DNA from: Kosakonia arachidis | Lineage (GTDB): Bacteria > Pseudomonadota > Gammaproteobacteria > Enterobacterales > Enterobacteriaceae | Direction of reading: 5' to 3' | Length of the DNA stretch: 64,000 bases | Assembly: GCF_900116535.1 (NCBI RefSeq) | Contig: NZ_FPAU01000005.1 | Location: 210,886-274,885, forward strand | Shown: piece by piece, positions 53,620 through 62,800 of the stretch | Numbering within the stretch: the stretch's first letter is position 1 | Layout: every line of letters begins with the position of its first letter | Translations under genes and position numbers: made by a program | Notes under the pieces: model-generated | What the model was told of the DNA's origin: nothing | The model's database searches: none | Seen by the model: only the letters and a program-made list of their open reading frames with translations

Positions 53620-54846
53620 ATGCCACTAGCTACTGAATCAGGCGTTTCGTCGGCGCGATTCCTCGGAATGGCGCCTTTTTTGCGTATGAGTATTGCGGGC
53701 GTTGACTTCACCTCCACCACGCAGGAGATGATCGCGCAGGCGCAAAATGCCCCTGAAGATGCCGTGTTATGGATGAATCTCGCGACCGCGATGATGAGCC
53801 TGAAGCACGAAGAACTGGGTCTGCAAATCCAGGCGCAGGCGCTGGATATGCAGCGCGTTTATCACTGGCCAGCGCGTCAGCCGACAAAATTACGCCTGCT
53901 GATGTTAATGGTGCCGGGCAATCTCTCGGCAAATATTCCGCTCGACTGTCTGATGGAAGACAGCGATATCGACCTCATCTACTACTACGTCGATCCGTTG
54001 AATGACAATCCGCTGACGGCACCGGTGCCGGAACATGATGTGGTTATGGTGGCGATTGGCGCCAGCGATGAGCAGGAATCCGTGCTGCTGCGTCTTGAAT
54101 ATGCTCTGCGCAACTGGCCTAAACCGGTACTGAACCCGCCGAAAAATGTCCCGACTTCTGAACGCCATAACGCCAGCCTGCTGCTGCAAAATGTCCCTGG
54201 TTTGGTGATTTGTCCGGCGCTGCATGTTTCCCGCCAGGCGCTGCATGATGTTGCTTGTGGTCAGAAAGCGCTGGCAGATATTGCCGAAAATCACGCCTTC
54301 CCGATTATTGTTCGTCCTGTAGGTAGCCACGGCGGCCACGGCCTGCAAAAAATCGACTCTGCCACTGCCGTTACGGCCTACCTGGAAGCGACGGACGGAG
54401 AGGAGTTTTTCGTTTCTCGCTTTGTTGATTACCGCGGCGAAGATGGTTTGTTCCGCAAAATGCGCGTGGTACTGATCGACGGTAAACCGTTCGCCTGCCA
54501 TATGGGCGTCTCTTCGCATTGGATGATCCACTACGTCAATGCCGGGATGTACGAAGATGCGGACAAACGCGCGCAGGAAGGCCGTTTCTTCAATGAGTTT
54601 GCTGACTTTGCGGAACGTCATCGCGAGGCGCTGGCCGCCATCAGTCAGCGCACCGGGCTGGAATATATCGGCATCGACTGTGCTGAAACGCGCGATGGTG
54701 AACTGCTGATTTTTGAAATCGATCCGGCGATGGTTGTTCATGCGATGGACGATGAAGAGATGTTCCCGAATAAGCAAATTCACATGCTGAAAGTGAAAAC
54801 CGCGATGCGGGAAATGCTGCTTAAGTACGCCGGTCAGGCCCTTTAA
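53620..54846 (+). CDS. ATP-grasp domain protein with TPR-like N-terminus
   Basis: A 408-residue protein. Residues about 30-85 form TPR-like helices (PEDAVLWMNLATAMMSLKHEEL). A second alpha/beta part follows, and from about 210 on an ATP-grasp domain resembling RimK-type ligases: FPIIVRPVGSHGGHG (nucleotide loop), EEFFVSRFVDYRGEDG, and LLIFEIDPAMVVHAMD as the metal site, with Asp where Asn is usual. Such enzymes join a carboxylate to an amine with ATP. The substrate is unknown. It lies 27 bp before a SerC-like aminotransferase gene, so the two are probably one operon. Confidence 0.85.
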   Translation: MPLATESGVSSARFLGMAPFLRMSIAGVDFTSTTQEMIAQAQNAPEDAVLWMNLATAMMSLKHEELGLQIQAQALDMQRVYHWPARQPTKLRLLMLMVPGNLSANIPLDCLMEDSDIDLIYYYVDPLNDNPLTAPVPEHDVVMVAIGASDEQESVLLRLEYALRNWPKPVLNPPKNVPTSERHNASLLLQNVPGLVICPALHVSRQALHDVACGQKALADIAENHAFPIIVRPVGSHGGHGLQKIDSATAVTAYLEATDGEEFFVSRFVDYRGEDGLFRKMRVVLIDGKPFACHMGVSSHWMIHYVNAGMYEDADKRAQEGRFFNEFADFAERHREALAAISQRTGLEYIGIDCAETRDGELLIFEIDPAMVVHAMDDEEMFPNKQIHMLKVKTAMREMLLKYAGQAL

Positions 54847-54873
54847 AACGATAACTATGACTCAGGAAATAAC

Positions 54874-55983
54874 ATGTCATTAAATCCTAATAACACCCTT
54901 AATTTCTCCGGCGGGCCGGGCGCATTACCGGATGTCGTATTAAACCAGGTACAGCAGGCTATTATTAATGTCCCGGAAGTGGGTCTGTCGATTCTGGGTA
55001 TCAGCCATCGCTCCGCATGGTTCGAAAATGTGGTACGCGAAACCGAAAATAATATTCGTACCCTGCTGGGGCTGCCTGCGGATTATCACATTCTGTTTTT
55101 ACAGGGTGGCGCAACGCAGCAGTTCTCGATGGTGCCAATGACCATGCTGCGCGGCAAAAAGCACCCGGCTGAGTATTTCGATACCGGTTACTGGAGCCGC
55201 AAAGTGATCACTGAAGCAATGCGTGAAGGGCCGGTACGTGTGATCTGGAGTGGTGAAAAAGAGGGCTACCGTCGTCTGCCGACCGACGAAGAGCTGGATT
55301 TTTCGCCGGATGCACCTTACATCCACTATGTTTCCAACGAAACAGTGGAAGGCTTACAGTTCGATCGCGTTCTGGGTCGTGACGATGTCCCGCGCGTTTG
55401 CGATATGTCCTCTGATTTTCTCTCCAAACCGTGCGATGCCGGTAAATTCTCGCTGATTTATGCTCATGCGCAGAAAAACATCGGTCCGGCAGGCGTGACC
55501 ATCGTACTGGTTCGCGACAGTGTGGTGCAAAACGGCCCGACTAACCTGCCGGCATTCCTCGATTACCGTCGCCAGGTGGAAGCGCACTCTAACCTGAATA
55601 CACCGCCCGTATTCGCCATTTACGTGGTGATGCTGGTAACCCGCTGGCTGCTGAAGGATATTGGCGGTCTGGAAAACATGGCGCGTATCAACCAGCAGAA
55701 ATCAGCGCTGCTCTACAGCACCATCGATAACAGCGACGGTTTCTATCATAACTGGGGAGATGCGGCCTTCCGTTCAGACATGAATGCCGCGTTTACACTG
55801 CCGACGGCAGAGCTGGAAGATAAATTCCTGCATGAGGCGGAACTGGCGGGTTTTTCTGGCCTGACGGGACACCGCGCGATCGGCGGCATCCGTGCCTCGA
55901 TCTATAACGCGCTGACGCTTGGCGCAGTGGAAAAACTGAGCAACTTTATGGACGATTTCCGTTTCAAACAGCACGGGAAATAG
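54874..55983 (+). CDS. SerC-family aminotransferase
   Basis: A 369-residue PLP-dependent enzyme of the phosphoserine aminotransferase (SerC) type. The PLP lysine is K201 in AHAQKNIGPAG. The residues that bind the substrate phosphate in SerC are kept: HR in ISHRSAWF (45-46) and HR in GHRAIGG (333-334). The rest is diverged from E. coli SerC. The housekeeping serC normally sits next to aroA elsewhere, so this is likely a second copy with another job. It is the second gene of the ATP-grasp operon, 27 bp downstream. Confidence 0.88.
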   Translation: MSLNPNNTLNFSGGPGALPDVVLNQVQQAIINVPEVGLSILGISHRSAWFENVVRETENNIRTLLGLPADYHILFLQGGATQQFSMVPMTMLRGKKHPAEYFDTGYWSRKVITEAMREGPVRVIWSGEKEGYRRLPTDEELDFSPDAPYIHYVSNETVEGLQFDRVLGRDDVPRVCDMSSDFLSKPCDAGKFSLIYAHAQKNIGPAGVTIVLVRDSVVQNGPTNLPAFLDYRRQVEAHSNLNTPPVFAIYVVMLVTRWLLKDIGGLENMARINQQKSALLYSTIDNSDGFYHNWGDAAFRSDMNAAFTLPTAELEDKFLHEAELAGFSGLTGHRAIGGIRASIYNALTLGAVEKLSNFMDDFRFKQHGK

Positions 55984-55991
55984 GCCCTAAA

Positions 55992-56023
55992 GCCATGCGT
56001 TGCGCGGTGAGCCAACGCATGGC
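55992..56023. terminator. Hairpin between SerC-like and acetyltransferase genes
   Basis: A perfect 11-bp stem GCCATGCGTTG / CAACGCATGGC with a 10-nt loop in the 44-bp gap between convergent genes. No T run. Confidence 0.6.
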
Positions 56024-56027
56024 AATC

Positions 56028-56732
56028 TCAGTAGCGGCGAAACGATGCCAGTTTATGCAACTGGTGGCTGCGGTCATCGAAGTTCTCTTCTCGCAGCCAG
56101 CCGGTGATCATTGACGAAATCGCTGGCCATTCGCGTAAGGTAATCGAAAACACCGAAATATCCGTCAGATGACCTTTGCGAATTCGCTTATCCCTTAAAA
56201 CGCCTTCTTTCACAAAACCAATTCGCTCTGCCGATTTTATCGCTTCCGTATTATAACTGCTGGTGCGCCATTCACAGCGACGGTATTTTAATTGATCGAA
56301 GAAATAAGCCAGAACCAAATAAAGGCTTTCGGTACTGATGCGTGTCCTTTTCATTAATGGCGTCCAGTTAACGCCACCAATATCGAAGGAGCCATTCTCC
56401 GGATCAAATTTACCAGCATAAAATATCCCTTTTATTTGCTCGTCAGATTTATCCTGCACCGCGTAATAGATTCTTTCTTTGTGTGTAGACAGATTTCTTA
56501 AATAGGAATAACAGGCCGACATGTCTTTTGGCCTGACATCCTCAAGGTAGGTCCAGTCGCGGTCATCGTCGATGCTCTGCCACTCCGGGAAGAGGTCTTC
56601 GGCGTGATCGACCGCCAGTGGAACAACGTTACAGTATTGACCAGCAAGAGCGACTTTCTCGGGCATCGCCCGTTTTGTCCATTCCGAAAATTCCTGACCA
56701 ATACGTTGTCCATACTGATTATACGTTTCCAT
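56028..56732 (-). CDS. GNAT-family acetyltransferase, RimJ/RimL-like
   Basis: A 234-residue acetyltransferase of the RimJ/RimL type (central GGVNWTPLMKRTRISTES and SAERIGFVKEGVLRDKRIRKGH), the pattern of YjaB/RimJ-like proteins that act on small substrates or proteins. The codon use and AT content are unlike the surrounding core genes, suggesting transfer. It is convergent with the SerC-like gene. The substrate is unknown. Confidence 0.85.
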   Translation of the reverse strand: METYNQYGQRIGQEFSEWTKRAMPEKVALAGQYCNVVPLAVDHAEDLFPEWQSIDDDRDWTYLEDVRPKDMSACYSYLRNLSTHKERIYYAVQDKSDEQIKGIFYAGKFDPENGSFDIGGVNWTPLMKRTRISTESLYLVLAYFFDQLKYRRCEWRTSSYNTEAIKSAERIGFVKEGVLRDKRIRKGHLTDISVFSITLREWPAISSMITGWLREENFDDRSHQLHKLASFRRY

Positions 56733-57469
56733 TATTCCTGGTCCCTCCAGTTTGGTACTGATTTAATCCTGCTTAACGACCATTAAATGGGCATTAAATA
56801 TTCGTAGGGTGTAGCCTTGGGTATATAATGGCTTAATTTTGGATAAGTAAAAAATAAGGATGTGATAGTAATAAAAACGTTATAGCGCGTTTCCGGTCAG
56901 CTGTCTCATCTTTAATGTGAAAGTGCGAAAGTAGGCGAGAAAACGTTATCGCTGGCGTAGTTTTATCTGCGGCAAATAACACAGGTATGACAGGTTTACG
57001 CGAGTAAGAGCCTATCCCATTAGGCTATTTTATTTGCCATTTTGGTCCTGGGTAGTGCTCACACAAAATGTGTCGGCATTTTGAACGCCGCTTGCGGCGG
57101 CCCTTTAGGGCGAGCGAAGCGAGTCATCCTCACGTACGGCGTGTACGCTCCGGTTGTTGCGTGCTGTCCGTGTCCAAACTGGCTGCAACACTATACGCTT
57201 ACTGGGATAGACTCTAAATGTGATGAAAATTTAGCATAAGTATTGTTGACAGATTGCGCTACATGACTAACCCCCTAAAAATTGGCGGGTTTTCTGGTTT
57301 TTAGATACCTGATTAGGACTATTCCTGGCATTTCTTGCGCCGAAAAATTAGACAATAAAGTCCTTTTTCATTCACAGAAACTGTGCGGTAGCGTGTCAAT
57401 TATTCCGTAACGTTAAAACTTACAGGCGAAGCCCGGAGCGGCTTGCGTCGTAATGTCAGGAACCGATTT
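56733..57469. other. AT-rich intergenic region with repeat element before vgrG
   Basis: 737 bp without a supported gene. The left third and the right part (57240-57440) are AT-rich; the middle holds the repeat element at 57008-57214. A 65-codon open frame across the element has no family resemblance. The vgrG promoter must lie in the right part. Confidence 0.6.
57008..57214. repeat. 207-bp inverted-repeat-bounded element (MITE-like)
   Basis: The ends GAGCCTATCCCA (57008) and TGGGATAGACTC (57203) form a 12-bp inverted repeat with one mismatch. The trinucleotide TAA flanks both ends and could be a target duplication. The inside is rich in small hairpins (GCCCTTTAGGGC, CGTACGGCGTGTACG). It has no open frame with a recognisable product. 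It is probably a non-autonomous or palindromic repeat element; I cannot name it. Confidence 0.6.
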
Positions 57470-59392
57470 ATGAGCAATCGTATTACTGTTCAGTTGCCCG
57501 TCGAAGGACTGCTTTTCTGGAAGTTTTCGGGTCGCGAGGCATTATCTGAAGCGTTTGCCTTCAACCTGCAACTGCTGGGAACCGACGCGCGTATGGATCG
57601 CAGCCAGTTGCTCGGTAAAGCGGTCACCGTTACCGTGCCCACGCAATCGCTTTCCGGCTCCCGTTACCTCAACGGCAAAATCACCCGGGTGGCAGTCAGC
57701 GCGGTAGAACTGAGCGGGACGCGCTATGCCGTCTACCAGCTTACCGTCGAGCCGGATCTGTGGCCAATGAAACGCGACCGTAACCTGCGCATCTTCCAGG
57801 GGCAGACGGTGCCGCAAATCGTCAAAACCCTGCTTGGCGAATACCAGGTCAATCTGGAAGATAAGCTGAGCGGCAGTTACCGTGTCTGGGAATATTGCGT
57901 CCAGTACCAGGAGAGCAGCTTCGATTTCATCAGCCGTCTGATGGAGCTGGAAGGGATTGCTTACCACTTTAAACACGAGGCAGACAAACATACGCTGGTG
58001 CTGACCGATGCCGCCACGCAACATCAACCGTTCAGCGGCTATGAAACCATTCCTTATCACCAGACGCCGTCCGGCGGTAGCACGGACGAAGAGGGCATCA
58101 GCCAGTGGGCGCTGGAAGATAGCGTCACGCCGGGCATTTACAGCCTTGACGATTATGATTTCCGCAAGCCTAACGCATGGCTATTCCAGGCGCGACAGAA
58201 CCCGGCCTCACCACAGCCGGGCAGCATTGATGTGTATGACTGGCCGGGACGTTTTGTCGAACATGGTCACGGCGAGTTTTATGCCCGTATCCGCCAGGAG
58301 CGCTGGCAAGTTGAACATCAGCAAATCGAAGGTACCGCCACGGCGATCGGCATCGTGCCGGGCAGCACTTTCCAGTTGACCAATGCCGCGTTTTTCAATG
58401 ATAACGGCGAATACCTGGTAACGGCCGCGCATTACAACTTCGAAGAGAACCGCTATGCCAGCGGCGCGGATAGCCAGACGGTGCACCGCATTGATTTCAG
58501 CGTTATTCCCTCCTCTGTGGTTTTCCGCCCTGCGCAGCAAACCGCCTGGCCGCGAACTTATGGCCCGCAAACCGCGCGCGTTGTCGGGCCGCAGGGCGAA
58601 AGCATCTGGACGGACAAATATGGTCGGGTGAAAGTGAAGTTCCACTGGGATCGGCTGGCGAAGGGCGATGACACCAGTTCCTGCTGGGTGCGGGTTTCCA
58701 GCGCCTGGGCGGGCCAGGGTTTTGGCGGCGTACAAATCCCACGCGTCGGTGACGAAGTGGTGATCGACTTTATCAATGGCGATCCGGACAGGCCAATCAT
58801 CACCGGACGCGTCTACAACGAAGCCAGCATGCCGCCGTGGGCGCTGCCCGCTGCCGCGACGCAAATGGGCTTCCTCAGCCGCTCGAAAGATGGCTCGGTC
58901 GATAACGCCAACGCCCTGCGCTTTGAAGATAAAGCCGGGGAGGAGCAAGTATGGCTTCAGGCCGAGCGCAACCTTGATACCAATGTCAAAAACGACGAAA
59001 CGCACACCGTGGGCGGCTCGCAGACCGTTAATGTCACGCGGGATTACACCGGTGCGGTGGCGGGAATGCATACTCAGGCCACGCAATTGGCGCATGAACA
59101 ACTGGTCGGCGGAGGTTTTACCCAAAAAGTACAGGGTGCACTGGTACAGGCTTCCGACAGCGGGATCATGCTGGTGGCGGGTAAATCGGTGCTGACGCTC
59201 GGTGCCAACGGTACGGTCTCGCTGCAATGTCTGAACTTCAGCATCGATGCGCTGAGCAATGGTGAAATCAACACGGGTGGGACGCTGGATCTGAATATTA
59301 CGCGGCCAGAGAGCCTGCCAACTGTCGAGCCAACACCGGAACAAATCCAGGCCGCGGTGAAAGCCGCATTTAATCAAGGGACGGATAAATAA
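57470..59392 (+). CDS. vgrG: Type VI secretion spike protein VgrG
   Basis: A 640-residue VgrG (Tssi) spike. The N-terminal gp27/gp44-like part (about 1-340) leads to the gp5 OB-fold (GESIWTDKYGRVKVKFHWDR at about 380) and a beta-helix that ends with a short tail, with no extra effector domain. The start at 57470 (MSNRITVQLPVEG) is preferred because CAGGAA lies 7-8 bp upstream; an open frame from 57443 adds nine residues. It overlaps the next gene by one base (TAATG), forming a vgrG-eag-rhs operon. No structural T6SS genes are in the window. Confidence 0.95.
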   Translation: MSNRITVQLPVEGLLFWKFSGREALSEAFAFNLQLLGTDARMDRSQLLGKAVTVTVPTQSLSGSRYLNGKITRVAVSAVELSGTRYAVYQLTVEPDLWPMKRDRNLRIFQGQTVPQIVKTLLGEYQVNLEDKLSGSYRVWEYCVQYQESSFDFISRLMELEGIAYHFKHEADKHTLVLTDAATQHQPFSGYETIPYHQTPSGGSTDEEGISQWALEDSVTPGIYSLDDYDFRKPNAWLFQARQNPASPQPGSIDVYDWPGRFVEHGHGEFYARIRQERWQVEHQQIEGTATAIGIVPGSTFQLTNAAFFNDNGEYLVTAAHYNFEENRYASGADSQTVHRIDFSVIPSSVVFRPAQQTAWPRTYGPQTARVVGPQGESIWTDKYGRVKVKFHWDRLAKGDDTSSCWVRVSSAWAGQGFGGVQIPRVGDEVVIDFINGDPDRPIITGRVYNEASMPPWALPAAATQMGFLSRSKDGSVDNANALRFEDKAGEEQVWLQAERNLDTNVKNDETHTVGGSQTVNVTRDYTGAVAGMHTQATQLAHEQLVGGGFTQKVQGALVQASDSGIMLVAGKSVLTLGANGTVSLQCLNFSIDALSNGEINTGGTLDLNITRPESLPTVEPTPEQIQAAVKAAFNQGTDK

Positions 59393-59805
59393 TGGCGACG
59401 TTTACACTCTCTGAGGGCGTGCTGGCGCTGCCGGGCGCGTATCAGGATCACAGTATCAACGTGCTGAAATTCAAAGAGCAGGGCGCAACGCTTGTCATCA
59501 CCCGCGCGTGGGATATCAAACCCGGCGAGGAAGAGAATTTCCTCCAGCAGCAGTTGGCGAAAGTGAAGCGCAGCATGAAAAAAGTGGTGCTGGGCGAGGT
59601 ACAGGATAGCGACATCGGCGGGTTGCCTGCCCGTGAAGTCGCGCTGCGTTTTGAAAATCAGCATGTCACGGTGTATGAAAAACTCGCCGTCGCTCGCGTG
59701 GGAGATCACCTGATGGCGTTCACACTCAGCCGTGTCGCCCCGTTTGATGCCGACGCAGAGGCGTTCTGGACGGCAGTAAAAAGCGGTGTGCAGCCGGGGG
59801 CATAA
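59392..59805 (+). CDS. Eag-family (DUF1795/DcrB-like) T6SS chaperone
   Basis: A 137-residue Eag chaperone that binds the N-terminal membrane segments of the neighbouring Rhs effector and helps load it on VgrG. The size and the pattern (beta-rich; begins MATFTLSEGVLALP) fit the family. Its start overlaps the vgrG stop and its stop lies 3 bp before the rhs start. Confidence 0.88.
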   Translation: MATFTLSEGVLALPGAYQDHSINVLKFKEQGATLVITRAWDIKPGEEENFLQQQLAKVKRSMKKVVLGEVQDSDIGGLPAREVALRFENQHVTVYEKLAVARVGDHLMAFTLSRVAPFDADAEAFWTAVKSGVQPGA

Positions 59806-59808
59806 CGG

Positions 59809-62800
59809 ATGACGGATTACCTTGCAGCGCGCATTGATGACCCGCTGATCCATAGCTCCGCGCTGGCGGATTTTGTCGGCGGGTTAGTGGAAGGGGCGAT
59901 TGTTGCCGCGATCTTTATTGCCGCCACCACACCAATCGGTATCGTTGTCGCCGGTGTGGCGGTGGCCGGTTTGATGTTCAGCGGCGCACTGGAGAGCGTG
60001 GGCAATGCGGCGGGAAAACTCGTCGATAGCCTGATAGACCCTGGGCCTCCCGATGCGCAAATTGTCTCTGGCTCGGACAACGTACGGATCATGGGCAAAA
60101 AGGCCGCGCGTGCCGCCGGTACCGTCGATCGCGCTTACCTGAACGCGACCGCTTCTGCGGACGAGAGCAGCTTTGACTGGGCCGGGTTCGGCATGATGGC
60201 GTTGGCGGGCGTCGCCGCAACGCTGAAAACGGCGCTGATGCCGGGGGAAGCGCTGATGGCGATCGCTGAACGCGCCAGCAAACTGACCCTCGACGATGTT
60301 AAACAGTGGGGCAAAAACACCTGGGATGACCTGACGCAGCCGCTGGTGGAAAGTGCCAGCCCGTATGCGTCCCCCGCGCCGCACGATAACGTGGCCTGCA
60401 AAAAAGGCCATATGGTCACCAGCAGCAACTTTGTCGCCCAGGGTTCAAAAGCGGTACTGATCAACAACCAGCCTGCTGCCCGCAATGGTCACCTCAGCAC
60501 TTGTGAAGCGGAAATCAAAGTCAGCGAAAACCCACGCGTACGTATCGGTGGCGACACTATTACCGTACGTGATATCCACAGCGGTAAAAACCAACTGGCT
60601 TACCTCGCAGGCAACCTGCTGGGCAGCGCGGTTGTGGCGGTTCTCCCATCGCTTATCAAGATGGGCTGTAACCGGCTGATCGTGAACCGCCTGATGCGGG
60701 AAATTATCTGTCCGCTGGGTGCTTATGTCGCCTCGGCGGGCGTGATGCCGGTACTGGCGGCGGCAGTAAACACCGTGCATCCGGTCAATATCCTTACCGG
60801 CGCGAAAATCCTCAGCAAAGAAGAGGATCTCGATTTCGTGCTGCCGGACAGAATGCCGCTCTACTGGCAGCGTATTTACCACAGCCGTAACCTGGCGACC
60901 GGCATGCTCGGCACCGGCTGGATGCTGCCATTTGAAACGCGCCTTTACCGGCAGTCGGATAATCAACTGATCTTTCTCGATATGACTGGCCGTGAGTTGG
61001 GCATGGGAAATGTGCAGCCGGGCGACATCATCGATTACCAGGAAGATGGCATTAAGCTGTTCTGTAGCCCGAACGGGGCGATGGTCATTCAGCAAAATGA
61101 CGGCGAGCACCAGTTGTACGAGCCGGATCCGACACGTCCTGGCGAGTGGCGCATTCAGCGCATTTATGACCGCCACGAAAATGTTCAGCACTTTAGCTGG
61201 AACGAGCGCGGGCAGCTGGTGCGTATCTCCGGCGATAACGAGGCGCTGGATGTTGAACTGGAGTATGACGCGCTTTCCGGCCGCTTGTGCGCGGTTTATC
61301 AGGTGTACGATGGCGCGCGCCATCTGTTGGTCTCCTACCGCTTTAACGAACAGGGGCAACTGATTGCCGTCACCGACGCCGACGGCATCGTCACCCGCCA
61401 GTTCGGCTGGGATCAGGCCAGTGAGATGATGGCCTGGCATGCCTACGCCACCGGGTTAAAAGTGCAGTACCAGTGGCGGCCCGATGCCAACTCGCGACAC
61501 TGGCGCGTTGAGGCGTACCGGGTGCTTGATGATCGGGGCGAGGTGCTGGAACGCTGGCGTATCGATGCCGATGAAACACAGCGCCGCGCGCGCGTCAGCA
61601 ACGACGAAGGCGTCTCAAGCGAACATCACTGGGATGAACTGTTTCGCATCACCGCTTATACCGATCCCCATGGCGGCAACTGGCAATTTCGCTGGGCGGG
61701 CAATTCAGAACAGCTATTGGCGATGGTGCAACCGGACGGCGCAAGCTGGGAATATGCATGGGATGCGCGCGGCAATCTGACCATGGAGCGCGATCCACTG
61801 GATCGCACGACGCTGACCAGTTGGCATCCGCTGTACTCCTTCCCGTTGAAAGAAGTGCTGCCCGATGGCGCTATCTGGCAGTACGAATACAATGTTGCGG
61901 GCGATGTGGTGAAGCTGACCGACCCGGAAGGCGGCGTAACGCGCTTTGAGTGGAACGCGCAGGGCGATCTGCTGCGGCGCATTGATGCGCTGGAGAACAG
62001 CCATCGCTTCTGGTGGGACGCGCTCGGCCAGCTTATCCGCGAAGAGGACTGTTCCGGCTACCAGAGCCGCAGCCAGTACGATGCTTCCGGCAAACTGATT
62101 AGCACCACCGATCCGCTCGGCAACAGCGAGCGCTATATCTGGAGCCCGGCAGGCCGTCTGCAAACCTGGGTCCGTGCTGATGGGCGTGAAACCTTGTTCA
62201 GCTATAACCGCGCCGGGCTACTGTGCGGGCAGAACATCGATGGCCTGCTGGAGCGTAAAGTGACGCTCAACGCGCGTGGCCAGGTGATTGAGGCTATCGA
62301 TCCCGCTGGCCAGGTGACGCGTTTTCGCTTTAACCGCGCGGGCCGCCTGGTGACGCTGACCAACGCCAACAACCAGCAATGGCGCTTTGACTATACGCCT
62401 GACGGCTTGTTAACCCGCCAGCACGATTATGCCGGGCGGCAGACAGAGTATCAGTACAACACCATGCAGCAGGTGGCGACGCTGGTGCGTCATCCCGCCA
62501 GCGGTAGTGGTTTGTCACCGCTGGTGACGAATTATGAGTACGATGCGATCGGGCGCATGGTGGTGCGGGAAACCGAACAGCACCGCACCGAGTATCGCTA
62601 CAACGCTCTGAGCACCGAAATTCATCGTTTCCCGTACAGTGCGTGGCGGCAGGCAATGATCGACCAGCGCGAGCCGGAGAGTGGCGAAGTGGTGGTTTTC
62701 CGCCGCAATAAACTCGGCGATCTGGTGGGTGAAGATAACCATTCTGGCGTGTATCTGCATCAGTACGATGCATTAAGCAACCTCAGCACTACCACCTTCC

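Noticed and set aside
57042..57239. 65-codon open frame across the repeat element
   Set aside because: It has no ribosome site and no recognisable product, and it runs through hairpins of the inverted-repeat element.
57324..57340. Sigma-54-like promoter (CTGGCA...TTGCG) upstream of vgrG
   Set aside because: Only 8 bases separate the GG and GC doublets; sigma-54 promoters need 10, so the spacing is wrong.
58208..60411. Long open frames antisense to vgrG and rhs
   Set aside because: They mirror the codon structure of the real genes and show no family resemblance or ribosome sites.
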